Source of the DNA: Gammaproteobacteria bacterium
Lineage (GTDB): Bacteria; Pseudomonadota; Gammaproteobacteria; JASBUN01
Length of the DNA stretch: 64,000 nt
NCBI GenBank assembly: GCA_030147845.1
Contig: JASBUN010000031.1
Span: forward strand, 1-64,000
Reading direction: 5' to 3'
Made by a program: the position numbers and the translations under genes. This document shows, in pieces, positions 34,021 to 44,815 of the stretch. Numbering within the stretch: the stretch's first letter is position 1; the number at the start of each line of letters is the position of its first letter. The notes under the pieces are model-generated. The model saw nothing but the letters and a program-made list of their open reading frames with translations, searched no databases and was not told the DNA's origin.

Positions 34021-36402
34021 TCAATCTCTCAGTGCTGCACCCAGTTCTTGTTCCAGTTGTGCCACAATCCGGTGAATTGCGGCATCGACTTCCTGATCAG
34101 TAAGGGTGCGTGAACTTTCCTGTAAAATCAAGCCTAAAGCCAGACTTTTTCGTCCAAAATCTATACCCTTTCCACGATATACGTCGAACAGCCGCACTTC
34201 CTGGAGTAAATCGGGGAGCGCCGCCCGGATGCAATCGCATACTTGGCGCGCTGACACGTCTTCGTTGACCACGATCGCCAAATCGCGGCGTATGGACGGG
34301 TATCTCGAAAGAGCCTCATAACGAGGCACGACCGCACAGCTCAACTCGTCGAGCTCCAGCTCGAACACCAGAACCCGATCGTTGATTCCAAGCTGGTGCT
34401 GTACTTCGGGGTGGATTGCGCCCACCCAGCCGAGGTTCTTGTTGTTGCGCACGATGCACGCCGACTGCCCAGGATGGAGTGCAGGATGCCGTTTGGATTC
34501 AAAGATAAATTGATCTCCGGCCGCGGTCAAATCCAACAATGCCTGTACGTCCGCTTTCATATCGTAAAAATCAACGGCGCGGCTAGCCGCACCCCATTGC
34601 TCGCCTAAAGAAGTGCCAACAATGGCGCCGCTTATTACATTAACTTGATTTAATTCATCAGCTTGAAATATAAACTTTAGTCCTGACTCGAAGATTCGAA
34701 CACGACTCTGCTGGCGATTTAAATTATGCACCATGGTGCGCAGTAGACCCGGCCAAAGACCTGCACGCATGATCGCCAGCTCCGACGAAATCGGATTCGC
34801 TAATTCCAGCCCGCGCGCGTCGGGATAGAACAGGGATTGGTCACGCCGGTCAATGAAACTGTAGGTTACAACTTCTTGATATGCCCGTTCGACCAACGTC
34901 TGCTGGATACGTGAAATCGGCACATGCCCTTCCGGTCGCGGACGCATGACCAGGCGGCCCAGCGGCCGTTGAGTTGGTAGCCGATCATAACCATAAATGC
35001 GGCCAACCTCCTCGATAAGATCGACTTCTTGCGCAACGTCAAAGCGAAAGGTCGGCGGGCGTACCATCCATTCGCCATGGTCGGTACGCGAGTTTTGCAT
35101 CCCCAGGCGTATTAGAATTTCTTCCACTTCGGTAGCGGGAATTTCCATACCAAGAACGCGGGCCAAGCGGTGCGGTCGGAACATGATCGGCTCGGCTCGC
35201 GGCAAGTGCTTAGCGGACACCACTTCCGTGATCGGACCCGCCTGACCACCGACGATATCCAGCAGCAGACGCGTGGCGCGCTGCATTGCGGGCTCCTGAA
35301 TCTCCGGATCGACACCACGTTCAAAACGATAAGATGATTCCGTTTGTAACCCGTACCGGCGCGCCCGACCGGCAATCGAGGTAGGCATGAAGAATGCACA
35401 CTCCAGAAACAGATCGCGGGTCGCGTCGCTCACACCGGAATGCGCACCGCCCATGATGCCGGCCAAAGCCAATGGTTTGTTAGCATCGGTAATCAATAAG
35501 GTGTCGGCGTCAACATGCAGCTCTTTGCCATCCAACAGCGTTAACCGCTCCCCCGTGCTCGCCCGCCGTACGTGCACACCGTCATCGAGCTGGCTGAGAT
35601 CAAACGCGTGCATGGGTTGCCCTAACTCCAGCAGGACATAGTTGGTTACGTCGACCAATGGGCCAAGGCTGCGGATGCCTCCGCGGCGAAGGCGCTCCTG
35701 CATCCATATCGGCGTCGACGCGGCGCTATTGACGCCCCGAATGACACGGCCGAGATAGCGTGGACAATCCTGCGGTGATTGCACAGTAACCGGCAACGTA
35801 TCTTCGATGGTGACACTCACGGCTTCGATATCAACCCAAGTCACATCACATCGATTGAGCACACCAACCTCGCGGGCAATTCCAGCCATACCGAGGCAAT
35901 CACCACGATTGGGTGTCAGATCGACGTCGATAACCATGTCATCGAGCTGCAGGTAGGTGCGTACATCTGCGCCGATCGGCGCATCCGCCGGTAACGCCAT
36001 CAACCCTTCGCTGCTCTCCGCCAAGCCCAACTCCGTAGCGGAACACAACATACCGAAGGATTCGACGCCGCGTAGTTTGGTCTTCTTGATTTTCAATCCA
36101 CTCGGCAAGCGCGCGCCTATCATCGCGGTTGGTACGCGCATGTCCGCACGCACATTCGATGCCCCGCACACGATAACAAGCGGTTCATCTCGCGCAACGT
36201 CCACTTGGCATAGACGCAGTTTGTCCGCATCGGGGTGCGAATCCACTTTAAGCACATGGCCGATCACAACGCCGTCGAAGGCGGGAGCAGCGGGTAGCAG
36301 CGAATCCACCTCCAAACCCGCCATGGTCAACTGCTCCGCCAACGCTTCGGTCGCGACCGGCGGATTGACCCATTCCCTCAACCACTTTTCACTGACTCTC
36401 AT
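34021..36402 (-). CDS. pheT: Phenylalanine-tRNA ligase beta subunit
   Basis: This is the beta chain of the alpha2-beta2 PheRS, which holds the editing domain and the tRNA anticodon-binding fold. The 793-residue protein (E. coli 795) has the N-terminal tRNA-binding OB fold (VIGHVLKVDSHPDADKLRLC, KIKKTKLRGVESFGMLCS), B3/B4 editing region (DVDLTPNRGDCLGMAGIARE, VDVTNYVLLELGQPMHAFD), the B5 domain and a C-terminal FDX-ACB domain (RYPSIRRDLAIVVNE). It lies 200 bp after pheS, a longer gap than usual, in which no gene is seen. Confidence 0.98.
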   Translation of the reverse strand: MRVSEKWLREWVNPPVATEALAEQLTMAGLEVDSLLPAAPAFDGVVIGHVLKVDSHPDADKLRLCQVDVARDEPLVIVCGASNVRADMRVPTAMIGARLPSGLKIKKTKLRGVESFGMLCSATELGLAESSEGLMALPADAPIGADVRTYLQLDDMVIDVDLTPNRGDCLGMAGIAREVGVLNRCDVTWVDIEAVSVTIEDTLPVTVQSPQDCPRYLGRVIRGVNSAASTPIWMQERLRRGGIRSLGPLVDVTNYVLLELGQPMHAFDLSQLDDGVHVRRASTGERLTLLDGKELHVDADTLLITDANKPLALAGIMGGAHSGVSDATRDLFLECAFFMPTSIAGRARRYGLQTESSYRFERGVDPEIQEPAMQRATRLLLDIVGGQAGPITEVVSAKHLPRAEPIMFRPHRLARVLGMEIPATEVEEILIRLGMQNSRTDHGEWMVRPPTFRFDVAQEVDLIEEVGRIYGYDRLPTQRPLGRLVMRPRPEGHVPISRIQQTLVERAYQEVVTYSFIDRRDQSLFYPDARGLELANPISSELAIMRAGLWPGLLRTMVHNLNRQQSRVRIFESGLKFIFQADELNQVNVISGAIVGTSLGEQWGAASRAVDFYDMKADVQALLDLTAAGDQFIFESKRHPALHPGQSACIVRNNKNLGWVGAIHPEVQHQLGINDRVLVFELELDELSCAVVPRYEALSRYPSIRRDLAIVVNEDVSARQVCDCIRAALPDLLQEVRLFDVYRGKGIDFGRKSLALGLILQESSRTLTDQEVDAAIHRIVAQLEQELGAALRD

Positions 36403-36602
36403 TCGTCTAAAACCTGTTCAGTGCAGCATGAATCGATATCACCACCGCAAAACAATCATCCCAACGTCACAGACTATTGCGTGCGGTTCTTATCCTGTTC
36501 GATTTCTGTCCGTTTTCAGCCATCGTCTTTGGCGGTTTCCGGCGATCGACGACGCCGCACGACGCAAATTACGTCCTTTGGACGCACTCGTGAATTCGGT
36601 CG

Positions 36603-37640
<1,038 letters not shown>

Positions 37641-37670
37641 TCATGCAGCCTGGTCCCGTACATGCAAACA

Positions 37671-37702
37671 AAAAAGGGAAGGCAAACTTGCCTTCCCTTT
37701 TG
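37671..37702 (-). terminator. Terminator/attenuator between rplT and pheS
   Basis: A 10-bp inverted repeat GGGAAGGCAA / TTGCCTTCCC is flanked by A and T tracts. On the minus strand it is followed by TTTTTTG, giving a rho-independent terminator 52 bp before the pheS start. In E. coli the same position holds the pheM attenuator of pheST. A minus-strand reading frame through it starts ATG AGA AGA at about 37728 and has four Phe codons within KFAFPFLF, but those codons are made by the terminator arm itself. Confidence 0.75.
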
Positions 37703-37753
37703 TGATCACTCCGACTACCTCTTCTCATGCAGCGCTCAGCCGCGGCGGTCGTT

Positions 37754-38113
37754 TCAAGCGGAAAGGCAAGACTTGGCTTTTTCCGCCAGCGCAGCGAAGG
37801 CTGTCTTATCATAAACCGCCAGGTCCGCCAGCACCTTACGATCAATTTCGATCTCGCCCCTACGTAGCCCGTTGATCATCTGACTGTAGGACAAACCGTT
37901 TTCGCGTGCACCGGCGTTGATACGCACAATCCACAATGCGCGAAAATCACGCTTCTTCTGGCGCCGATCGCGATAGGCATACTGACCCGCCTTGATAACG
38001 GCCTGCTTGGCCACACGAAAGACACGACTGCGCGCGCCGTAGTAACCCTTGGCCTTGGCTAAAACTTTCTTATGCCGGGCGCGGGCTTCAACACCTCGTT
38101 TAACTCTTGGCAT
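37754..38113 (-). CDS. rplT: 50S ribosomal protein L20
   Basis: L20 binds 23S rRNA early in 50S assembly and represses its own operon in E. coli. The 119-residue, very basic protein matches the family throughout: [72 protein letters not shown]. It follows rpmI by 14 bp in the infC-rpmI-rplT operon. Confidence 0.98.
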   Translation of the reverse strand: MPRVKRGVEARARHKKVLAKAKGYYGARSRVFRVAKQAVIKAGQYAYRDRRQKKRDFRALWIVRINAGARENGLSYSQMINGLRRGEIEIDRKVLADLAVYDKTAFAALAEKAKSCLSA

Positions 38114-38127
38114 GTTTGCTCACCCTC

Positions 38128-38325
38128 TCAGTTGAACGGCAACATGCGACGCACCGCGGCGACATCGCAATCGGCTATTAGACTGCCGGCCCGCAGCTGG
38201 CGCTTACGCTTGCTGCTCTTCTTGGTGAGGATATGCCGGTGGTGCGACTGATTACACTTGAAACCGCCGGAGGCGGTTCGACTAAAGCGTTTGGCCGCGC
38301 CCCGATTACTTTTCATCTTGGGCAT
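38128..38325 (-). CDS. rpmI: 50S ribosomal protein L35
   Basis: A small basic ribosomal protein of 65 residues with the family pattern [35 protein letters not shown] and C-terminal VRRMLPF. It lies between infC (69 bp upstream) and rplT. In this operon its translation is usually coupled to rplT and repressed by L20. Confidence 0.97.
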   Translation of the reverse strand: MPKMKSNRGAAKRFSRTASGGFKCNQSHHRHILTKKSSKRKRQLRAGSLIADCDVAAVRRMLPFN

Positions 38326-38394
38326 TACATATACTCCGCATTTGGTTCATCGTTCCAGGGCGGTACAAAATTTTCTATCGATCGGCTCGTCGCC

Positions 38395-38922
38395 TTACTT
38401 GGAAGATTTTTTGGATCCGAACACCATCACCATCTGGCGTCCCTCCATACGGGGCCGCTGTTCGACCAGACCGTACTCTTCCAAATCCGCTTCGACCCGC
38501 TGCAGAAGTTTGTAACCGAGTTCCTGGTGCGCCATTTCGCGTCCGCGAAAGCGCAGGGTTACCTTCGCCTTATCACCATCATTTAGGAAACGTATCAGGT
38601 TGCGTAGCTTGACCTGATAATCCCCTTCGTCCGTTCCTGGACGAAACTTAATCTCCTTCACTTGAATTTGCTTCTGCTTTTTACGCGCAGATTGCAACTT
38701 CTTGCTTTCTTCGAACCTGAATTTTCCGTAATCCATGATTCGGCAGACCGGTGGTTCCGCGTTCGGAGCCACCTCAACCAAATCCAGTTCTGCTTGTTCG
38801 GCGTTACGTAGCGCCTCGTCGATTGGAACCACACCCAGTTGTTCGCCTTCGGCGTCGATCAGCCGTACTTCACGAACCGTGATCTGGTCGTTCAATCGAG
38901 TTTTCGTCTTCCCGGTTGCGAT
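38395..38922 (-). CDS. infC: Translation initiation factor IF-3 (ATC start)
   Basis: IF-3 checks start codons and keeps ribosomal subunits apart. The protein shows [49 protein letters not shown] and the C-terminal domain [17 protein letters not shown]. No ATG or GTG fits the family N-terminus. An ATC at 38922-38920, reading [14 protein letters not shown], gives 175 residues as expected, with GGAGG about 8 nt upstream inside the end of thrS. A TTG at 38895 would cut off the conserved start. AUU/AUC starts of infC are known and let IF-3 repress its own synthesis. The codon begins 3 bp after the thrS stop. Confidence 0.93.
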   Translation of the reverse strand: MATGKTKTRLNDQITVREVRLIDAEGEQLGVVPIDEALRNAEQAELDLVEVAPNAEPPVCRIMDYGKFRFEESKKLQSARKKQKQIQVKEIKFRPGTDEGDYQVKLRNLIRFLNDGDKAKVTLRFRGREMAHQELGYKLLQRVEADLEEYGLVEQRPRMEGRQMVMVFGSKKSSK

Positions 38923-38925
38923 GCT

Positions 38926-40851
38926 TTAGTCCTCCAAAACAGTTAAGCCGCGGCGCGCGGATTCCGCGGCGAGGCGTTCGCTCAGCTCATCCAGCGAGCA
39001 AGAGCCCAAATCCTCACCGCCCCGCGTGCGCACGGCCACAGAGCCAGATTCAACTTCCCGATCACCTACCACTAACAGGTACGGAACCTTATGAATCGTG
39101 TGCTCGCGGATTTTAAAGCCGATTTTCTCATTTCTCAAGTCCGAATTGACCCGAAAACTCTTGTTTTTCAGGAAGTCGGTGACTTGGGTGACATAATCGG
39201 CCTGACGATCGGTAATATTCATAACGACTGCCTGCACCGGCGCCAGCCAAAGTGGGAAGGCGCCGGCGTAATGCTCGATCAATACGCCGATGAATCGTTC
39301 CATTGATCCAAGGATGGCGCGGTGCAACATGACCGGCGTCTGCCGGCTGCCATCTTCAGCAACATATTCGGCGCCGAGACGCCCTGGCATGGAAAAATCC
39401 ACTTGGATGGTACCGCACTGCCATACCCGTTCTAGACAGTCTTTGAGTGAAAACTCGATTTTTGGCCCGTAAAAGGCACCCTCGCCTGGCTGCAAATCCC
39501 ACTTTAACTCTTTGGTATTCAAGGCTTTTTCAAGCGCCTGCTCAGCTTTGTCCCAAATCTCGTCAGAACCGACCCGCTGGGGCGGCCGCGTCGACAGCTT
39601 GACAATGACTTGATCAAAGCCGAAATCCGCGTAGACCTTGAATAATAGATCAATAAAGCTCGAAACCTCGTCCTGAATCTGCTCTTCGGTGCAAAAAATG
39701 TGCGCATCGTCCTGCGTGAAGCCGCGCACACGCATCAATCCATGCAGCGTTCCCGACGGCTCGTTGCGATGACAGGAACCAAATTCCGCCATCCGCAACG
39801 GCAAATCGCGATAACTCTTCAATCCCTGATTAAATATCTGGATATGGCACGGGCAGTTCATCGGCTTGATGGCGAACGTACGCTTTTCCGACTCCGTGGT
39901 GAACATATCCTGACGAAATTTATCCCAATGCCCGGAACGTTCCCACAATACCCGATCGGCCAAATTGGGCGTGCGCACTTCCTGATAGTCATGCTCACGC
40001 AAAACACCACGGATATATTGCTCAATTTGCTGATAGACGGTCCAGCCATTGTCGTGCCAAAACACCATCCCAGGCGCTTCTTCCTGGGTGTGGAATAGAT
40101 CAAGCTGCCGTCCGAGCTTACGATGGTCGCGCTTCTCGGCCTCTTCCAAGCGGTGTAAGTAAGCCTTCAGCGCCTTTTTGTCGGTCCATGCGGTACCATA
40201 AATACGCTGCAGCATCTCGTTGTTGGAGTCGCCGCGCCAGTACGCGCCGGCAAGTTTCATCAACTTAAACGCTTTAATCTTACCCGTGCTCGGTACATGC
40301 GGCCCGCGGCACAGATCAATGAAATCTCCTTGGCGATAAAGCGAAATATCCTGATCTTGCGGGATGTCTTGAATGATTTCGGCTTTGTACTCCTCGCCCA
40401 TGTCGCGGAAGAAGGCCACCGCCTCATCGCGCGGCATAACCGTGCGTTCGACTTTCTCGTCCTTACGCGCGAGTTCCTCCATGCGTTTTTCGATCGCATG
40501 AAGATCCTCCGGAGTAAAGCCTTTTGGATAAGAAAAATCGTAGTAGAAGCCGTTTTCGATGACCGGTCCGATAGTTACCTGGGCATCCGGATACAGTTGC
40601 TTGACCGCTTCGGCCAGTAAATGCGCAGTCGAATGTCGGATGACATCCAGCCCTTCCGGATCGCGCTCGGTGATAATGGCTAGTTGCGCATCCTGTTCGA
40701 TCCGATGCGAAGTATCCACCAACTGTCCGTCAACCTTGCCGGCCAACGCCGCCTTGGCCAAGCTGGCGCCGATATCGGCCGCGACTTCGGCCACGGTTAC
40801 GGGATGCGGAAATTCACGTTGACTGCCGTCCGGCAGCGTTACTCTAGGCAT
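38926..40851 (-). CDS. thrS: Threonine-tRNA ligase
   Basis: ThrRS charges tRNA-Thr and corrects mis-charged Ser. From ATG 40851 ([10 protein letters not shown]) the protein has 641 residues. It has an N-terminal TGS domain, an editing domain ([20 protein letters not shown] with the HxxxH site, and the C/H pair in [11 protein letters not shown]) and a class II catalytic core ([12 protein letters not shown] with a zinc Cys, [22 protein letters not shown]). The C-terminal anticodon-binding domain ends it ([16 protein letters not shown]). GGGG lies 9 nt before ATG 40851; an in-frame GTG at 40869 is a less likely start. It leads the thrS-infC-rpmI-rplT-pheST-ihfA gene series. Confidence 0.97.
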   Translation of the reverse strand: MPRVTLPDGSQREFPHPVTVAEVAADIGASLAKAALAGKVDGQLVDTSHRIEQDAQLAIITERDPEGLDVIRHSTAHLLAEAVKQLYPDAQVTIGPVIENGFYYDFSYPKGFTPEDLHAIEKRMEELARKDEKVERTVMPRDEAVAFFRDMGEEYKAEIIQDIPQDQDISLYRQGDFIDLCRGPHVPSTGKIKAFKLMKLAGAYWRGDSNNEMLQRIYGTAWTDKKALKAYLHRLEEAEKRDHRKLGRQLDLFHTQEEAPGMVFWHDNGWTVYQQIEQYIRGVLREHDYQEVRTPNLADRVLWERSGHWDKFRQDMFTTESEKRTFAIKPMNCPCHIQIFNQGLKSYRDLPLRMAEFGSCHRNEPSGTLHGLMRVRGFTQDDAHIFCTEEQIQDEVSSFIDLLFKVYADFGFDQVIVKLSTRPPQRVGSDEIWDKAEQALEKALNTKELKWDLQPGEGAFYGPKIEFSLKDCLERVWQCGTIQVDFSMPGRLGAEYVAEDGSRQTPVMLHRAILGSMERFIGVLIEHYAGAFPLWLAPVQAVVMNITDRQADYVTQVTDFLKNKSFRVNSDLRNEKIGFKIREHTIHKVPYLLVVGDREVESGSVAVRTRGGEDLGSCSLDELSERLAAESARRGLTVLED

Positions 40852-41247
40852 GGCGTTGTCCCCTTGCACTCAGTGGCGACCGCTACGAAGGGCCGCTTGG
40901 AAAATTTACCGGTGGCCGTTACGAGTGGCCAACCGTCTCGCTAGGCAACCACCGCTACCAAGGGTCGTCGCCGCGCCGACAAGCACTTTCGATGATAATC
41001 AAGCTGCAGCCGAATCGCGCGTCACCACCGCTGCGCTTCGCAGGCGGATATCTCAACGATGCAGCCAGACTTAGCCTTTTGATTATACCAACAAAATGTA
41101 TTGGCGTCCAAGCTCGGCGCCGAGCCACGCCTCGCTTCACGGAGTCGGCTGCGTTCCACCGTCCGCTGCGGCTCGCGCGCCGGTCGCTACACGTAACGCC
41201 CTATCACTACGGTTCACATTTCGAAACCGGGCGGGGTATCCACCGAC

Positions 41248-41265
41248 ACCAACGTTAACGTTGGT
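41248..41265. promoter_or_regulatory. 18-bp perfect palindrome between thrS and cox genes
   Basis: ACCAACGTTAACGTTGGT is a perfect palindrome inside the 950-bp non-coding region that separates the divergent thrS and cox operons. It has the form of a dimeric regulator's operator. The regulator is unknown. No gene is supported between 40852 and 41802. Confidence 0.4.
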
Positions 41266-41477
41266 CGCAGCAGAAAAGACCGCGACTGCGTCGTCGGCAT
41301 TCCGCCTCAGACTCAATCTCATCCCCACACCCCGTAGCGTGCGCGGAATCAAAGTAGTGCAGTGTTGATGACGATCTTTAACCGCGATGAGTTATGCGCA
41401 TCGAAATGCCGGCCCGCATCAATGCGGTAGCCGAACCATCGGCACTACAACGACAACAACATTGAAAAGGCGCTTCG

Positions 41478-41491
41478 TTGATTTAGATCAA
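41478..41491. promoter_or_regulatory. Perfect FNR/ANR box upstream of cox operon
   Basis: TTGATTTAGATCAA matches TTGAT-N4-ATCAA at all ten fixed positions. Its centre (41484.5) lies 41.5 bp before a start inferred at about 41526 from a -10-like TAGACT at 41514-41519. That is the class II activator geometry. It is about 270 bp before coxB. Confidence 0.7.
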
Positions 41492-41513
41492 TTTTGACTT
41501 CGCACTTACGGCG

Positions 41514-41519
41514 TAGACT
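41514..41519 (+). promoter_or_regulatory. Putative -10 element of FNR-dependent promoter
   Basis: TAGACT, four of six matches to TATAAT, placed as expected for a class II FNR promoter with the box at -41.5. No good -35 is present, as is usual when FNR overlaps it. Confidence 0.45.
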
Positions 41520-41551
41520 TCCTCCAAATGTTGCCCTGCACGCTCATCAGC

Positions 41552-41581
41552 ACCACCTTGTTACGAAAATAACAACGTGGT
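41552..41581 (+). promoter_or_regulatory. Leader hairpin upstream of coxB
   Basis: ACCACCTTGTTA and TAACAACGTGGT form a 12-position stem with one C-C mismatch around loop CGAAAA. It lies about 25 nt into the predicted transcript and could be a leader structure or operator. It has no T tract. Confidence 0.4.
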
Positions 41582-41802
41582 TTGGCGTGCAACGGGCACC
41601 TCCCCCATGACGATAAATCTGAGGCTGTAGTGTATTCGTTGGCAATATTTTGGCAGCGGCCCGCAACATTATTCGCGCTGACGTTGTATCGATCGGATCA
41701 CGCCTGATGGCTTTTATGCGAGATCGCAGCAAGCTTGGCGCAGGTGCTTTCACTCGGCTTGGCGAACCGGATCTTCGACGATAAACATTTAGGATGGTCG
41801 CA

Positions 41803-43023
41803 ATGATAAGTAAAAGAAAGTTGTTGGGGTTGGCGGCAACCTTTGGATTGGCCGGCTTAATACCTTCTCTAGCGATGGCCAAGAATCCGTTCGACTTTCA
41901 GACACCCGTGACCCCCATTGCCAAAGAAACACTCTATATACATAACCTCTTTCTAATCATCATCGCCGTAATATTTACCCTGTGCCTAGGTATCCTGTTC
42001 TATTCACTAGTCATGCACCGCAAAAGTCGCGGCCACAAAAGCGCCTTATTTACCAAGCCGACGACGACCAAACAATGGATATTCACTATCATTCCGTTTC
42101 TGGCGTTGGCGTTTATCGACTATGTTGTGCTCGGCATCCCGGCGTTTCACTCGATATTGGCGCTGGCGGACACGAGCCATGCCGACATGGTGGTCAAGGT
42201 AACCGCCAGTCAATGGAAATGGCAGTACGAATACCCCAAAGACGGAATCAAGTTCACCAGCACCCTATCCACACCGCAAAGCCAAATCTCCGGTAAGCAG
42301 CCGCCGGATAAACATTTTCTACTTGAAGTCGATCATCCGCTGGTATTGCCCACCAACAAAAAAATTCGCATCGTGTTGGCATCAAACGACGTCATTCATG
42401 CTTTCTGGGTGCCCGCATTCGGAATCAAGCAAGACGCCGTTCCGGGCTATCTACGCAACACTTGGGTAGACATCAAAAAGCCCGGCGTCTATCGAGGTCA
42501 GTGTGCGGAACTGTGCGGTGTCGGACATGCCTTTATGCCTATAGTGGTGATTGCAAAGCCCGAAGCGGAGTTCACCGCGTGGCTAGCCCAACAAAAAATC
42601 AAGCAGGCACGAGCTGCCACGGCAGAAAATAAAAACTTTTCCAAAAGAGAATTGCTAGCCCGAGGCAAGTCGGTATTCAAAGCCAACTGCGCCGCCTGCC
42701 ACCAACTCAACGGCATGGGAATTCCCGGCACTTTTCCGCCACTAGCAGAAGGGAAAGCGTTCTCTGCATCGCCGCAAATGCTCGAGCAGTTGCGCAAACG
42801 CGGTTTCTATAAGAACGGAAAAATAGTTATGGGTCCGGTCAAAGATCATGTGGATATTGTCTTACACGGCATTCACGGTACGGCAATGCCGGCTTTCGTC
42901 TCACAACTAAGCGATGCTGACATTGCAGCGCTGGTCACTTACGAGCGAAACGATTTTGGTAACCATACCGGTGACGTGCTGCAACCGTCACAGGTCAAGA
43001 GCATCCGTTCAACGAAGAAATAG
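41803..43023 (+). CDS. coxB: Cytochrome c oxidase subunit II with fused cytochrome c domain
   Basis: Subunit II takes electrons into the oxidase through the CuA centre. From ATG 41803 the 406-residue precursor has a signal peptide (to about SLAMA), two transmembrane helices (about 40-105) and the CuA domain with QCAELCGVGHAFMPIVV. A C-terminal cytochrome c domain contains the haem site CAACH and a distal Met (likely GTAMPAF). The fused haem domain is the caa3-type arrangement. AGGA lies 8 nt before ATG 41803; the ATG at 41794 overlaps that site and is less likely. The first gene of the cox operon. Confidence 0.95.
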   Translation: MISKRKLLGLAATFGLAGLIPSLAMAKNPFDFQTPVTPIAKETLYIHNLFLIIIAVIFTLCLGILFYSLVMHRKSRGHKSALFTKPTTTKQWIFTIIPFLALAFIDYVVLGIPAFHSILALADTSHADMVVKVTASQWKWQYEYPKDGIKFTSTLSTPQSQISGKQPPDKHFLLEVDHPLVLPTNKKIRIVLASNDVIHAFWVPAFGIKQDAVPGYLRNTWVDIKKPGVYRGQCAELCGVGHAFMPIVVIAKPEAEFTAWLAQQKIKQARAATAENKNFSKRELLARGKSVFKANCAACHQLNGMGIPGTFPPLAEGKAFSASPQMLEQLRKRGFYKNGKIVMGPVKDHVDIVLHGIHGTAMPAFVSQLSDADIAALVTYERNDFGNHTGDVLQPSQVKSIRSTKK

Positions 43024-43052
43024 CGTCGGACATACTGCTGGAGGATTGGTAA

Positions 43053-44645
43053 ATGAGTGCTGTTATCACCAGTGACGAACACAGCCATGACCGCCCTCGC
43101 GGGATAACTCGCTGGCTATACGCTACCAATCACAAGGACATCGGCCTGATGTATCTGTTGTTCGGCCTGACGATGTTCCTCGTCGGTGGGCTGCTCGCCA
43201 TGCTCATCCGCATGGAATTGTTCCAGCCCGGCATGCACATCATGCAACCGGAGCTATACAACCAAATCATCACCGTGCACGGTTTGGTGATGGTATTCGC
43301 CGCGCTAATGCCGGTCACCGCCGGGCTGGCAAACTATATGATACCGATCATGATCGGCGCACCCGACATGGCGCTGCCACGCCTCAACAATTGGGGCTTC
43401 TGGTTGTTGCCACCCGCCGCCATACTGTTGGTCATGCCCTGGGTCCTGGAATTGTTCGGCATCGGCGGAGGAACGATCGACACCGGCTGGACCATGTATG
43501 CGCCGTTATCGGTGCAATCCGGTATGGGAATGGATTTCGCCCTTTTTGCCGTATTTCTTCTTGGCGTTTCATCAACCATGGCGTCGATCAATATTATTGT
43601 CACCATCTTCAACATGCGCGCACCGGGTATGACAATGCTTCGGGTTCCGTTGTTCGCCTGGAGCTGGCTCATTACCGCGCTATTGCTTATCGCCGTTTTC
43701 CCGGCCTTGATCGCCGGCGCGGTCATGCTGTTGACCGATCGACATTTCGGCACGCACTTCTTCAATGCTGCCGGTGGTGGCGACCCGATACTGTGGGAGC
43801 ATCTATTTTGGTTCTTTGGACATCCAGAAGTGTATATTCTACTCCTGCCTACGGCCGGAATTCTGCCGCATATTTTCTCGACTTTCGCCCGTAAACCCAT
43901 TTTCGGTTATAAGGCGCAGGTCTATTCGTTTTGTGTCACCGGCTTCCTGTCGATTATCGTCTGGGCACATCACATGTTTACCTCGGGGATGCCCGCCTCT
44001 GCGAATATCTATTTCATGTTCAGCACCATGGCTATATCGGTGCCGGTAGCCGTTATGTTTTTCTGCTGGATCGCGACGATCTGGCGCGGCTCCATGACGT
44101 TCGAGACGCCAATGTTGTTTGCACTCGGGTACGTCGTACTCTTCGGGATCGGTGGGCTGACCGGTCTGGTTCTTTCTGACGCGGTCGCCGATCAGCAATA
44201 TCACAATTCCTACTTTCTGGTCGCACATTTTCACTTTGCCCTGTTCGGCGGACCGGTTATGGGCGTAATCGCGGCTGCTTACTATTATCTACCTAAAATT
44301 ACCGGGCGCATGTATAGCGAACGGTTAGGAAAATGGCATTTTTGGTTGACTATAATCGGCTTTAACGTCACCTTTTTGCCGCAGTTTTTCCTCGGCATTG
44401 CCGGTATGCCGCGCCGCATTCCAGACTACGCACTGCAATTCAGTAATCTGAACATGTTGTCGAGCATAGGCGCGTTCGTGCTCGGCGCATCGCAGCTTCT
44501 GTTCGTCATCAACGTGATCAAAACATCGATCGGTCACGGCGCCAAAGCCGACGCGCAGGTCTGGGATGGCGCCAGCGGACTCGAGTTTACGCTGTCTTCG
44601 CCGCCACCATATCACTCCTTTGCAAAGGCCGATGGCAACAGGTAG
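43053..44645 (+). CDS. coxA: Cytochrome c oxidase subunit I
   Basis: This is the catalytic haem-copper subunit that reduces oxygen and pumps protons. The 530-residue, 12-helix protein has ITRWLYATNHKDIGLMYLLF, the low-spin haem His in VHGLVMVFAALMP, the CuB/cross-link motif FGHPEVYILLLPTAG (His and Tyr), the CuB pair WAHHMFTSGMP and haem ligands in FLVAHFHFALFGG. This matches the A-family (aa3) oxidases. GGAGGA 10 nt before ATG 43053. It starts 29 bp after coxB. Confidence 0.98.
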   Translation: MSAVITSDEHSHDRPRGITRWLYATNHKDIGLMYLLFGLTMFLVGGLLAMLIRMELFQPGMHIMQPELYNQIITVHGLVMVFAALMPVTAGLANYMIPIMIGAPDMALPRLNNWGFWLLPPAAILLVMPWVLELFGIGGGTIDTGWTMYAPLSVQSGMGMDFALFAVFLLGVSSTMASINIIVTIFNMRAPGMTMLRVPLFAWSWLITALLLIAVFPALIAGAVMLLTDRHFGTHFFNAAGGGDPILWEHLFWFFGHPEVYILLLPTAGILPHIFSTFARKPIFGYKAQVYSFCVTGFLSIIVWAHHMFTSGMPASANIYFMFSTMAISVPVAVMFFCWIATIWRGSMTFETPMLFALGYVVLFGIGGLTGLVLSDAVADQQYHNSYFLVAHFHFALFGGPVMGVIAAAYYYLPKITGRMYSERLGKWHFWLTIIGFNVTFLPQFFLGIAGMPRRIPDYALQFSNLNMLSSIGAFVLGASQLLFVINVIKTSIGHGAKADAQVWDGASGLEFTLSSPPPYHSFAKADGNR

Positions 44646-44662
44646 TTCGGCGCAACCGTCCT

Positions 44663-44815
44663 ATGCACGCTATGGCGAAACCAACGGCACTGACTGGATC
44701 GAACGATGAAGTGGGTCGTGGACCATTCGAGTTGCGCGGCTACAGCTACCCGAACGGGTCGCATATGAATTTTGAATCCTGGTGCAGATCAGCGAGAAAG
44801 GGGAATCGAGCGTGA
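44663..44815 (+). CDS. Possible 50-residue protein in the cox operon
   Basis: A short open frame fills the gap between coxA and coxC (MHAMAKPTALTGSNDEVGRG, then a polar sequence ending KGNRA). Its TGA overlaps the GTG start of coxC by 4 nt (GTGA), as in translational coupling. It has no membrane helix or recognisable domain and no clear ribosome site. In many proteobacteria this position holds cox11 and small assembly proteins. It may be non-coding. Confidence 0.25.
   Translation: MHAMAKPTALTGSNDEVGRGPFELRGYSYPNGSHMNFESWCRSARKGNRA

Noticed and set aside
40033..40048. Sigma-54-like site on the minus strand near 40040
   Set aside because: It lies inside the thrS coding sequence, deviates from consensus and has no gene suitably placed downstream.
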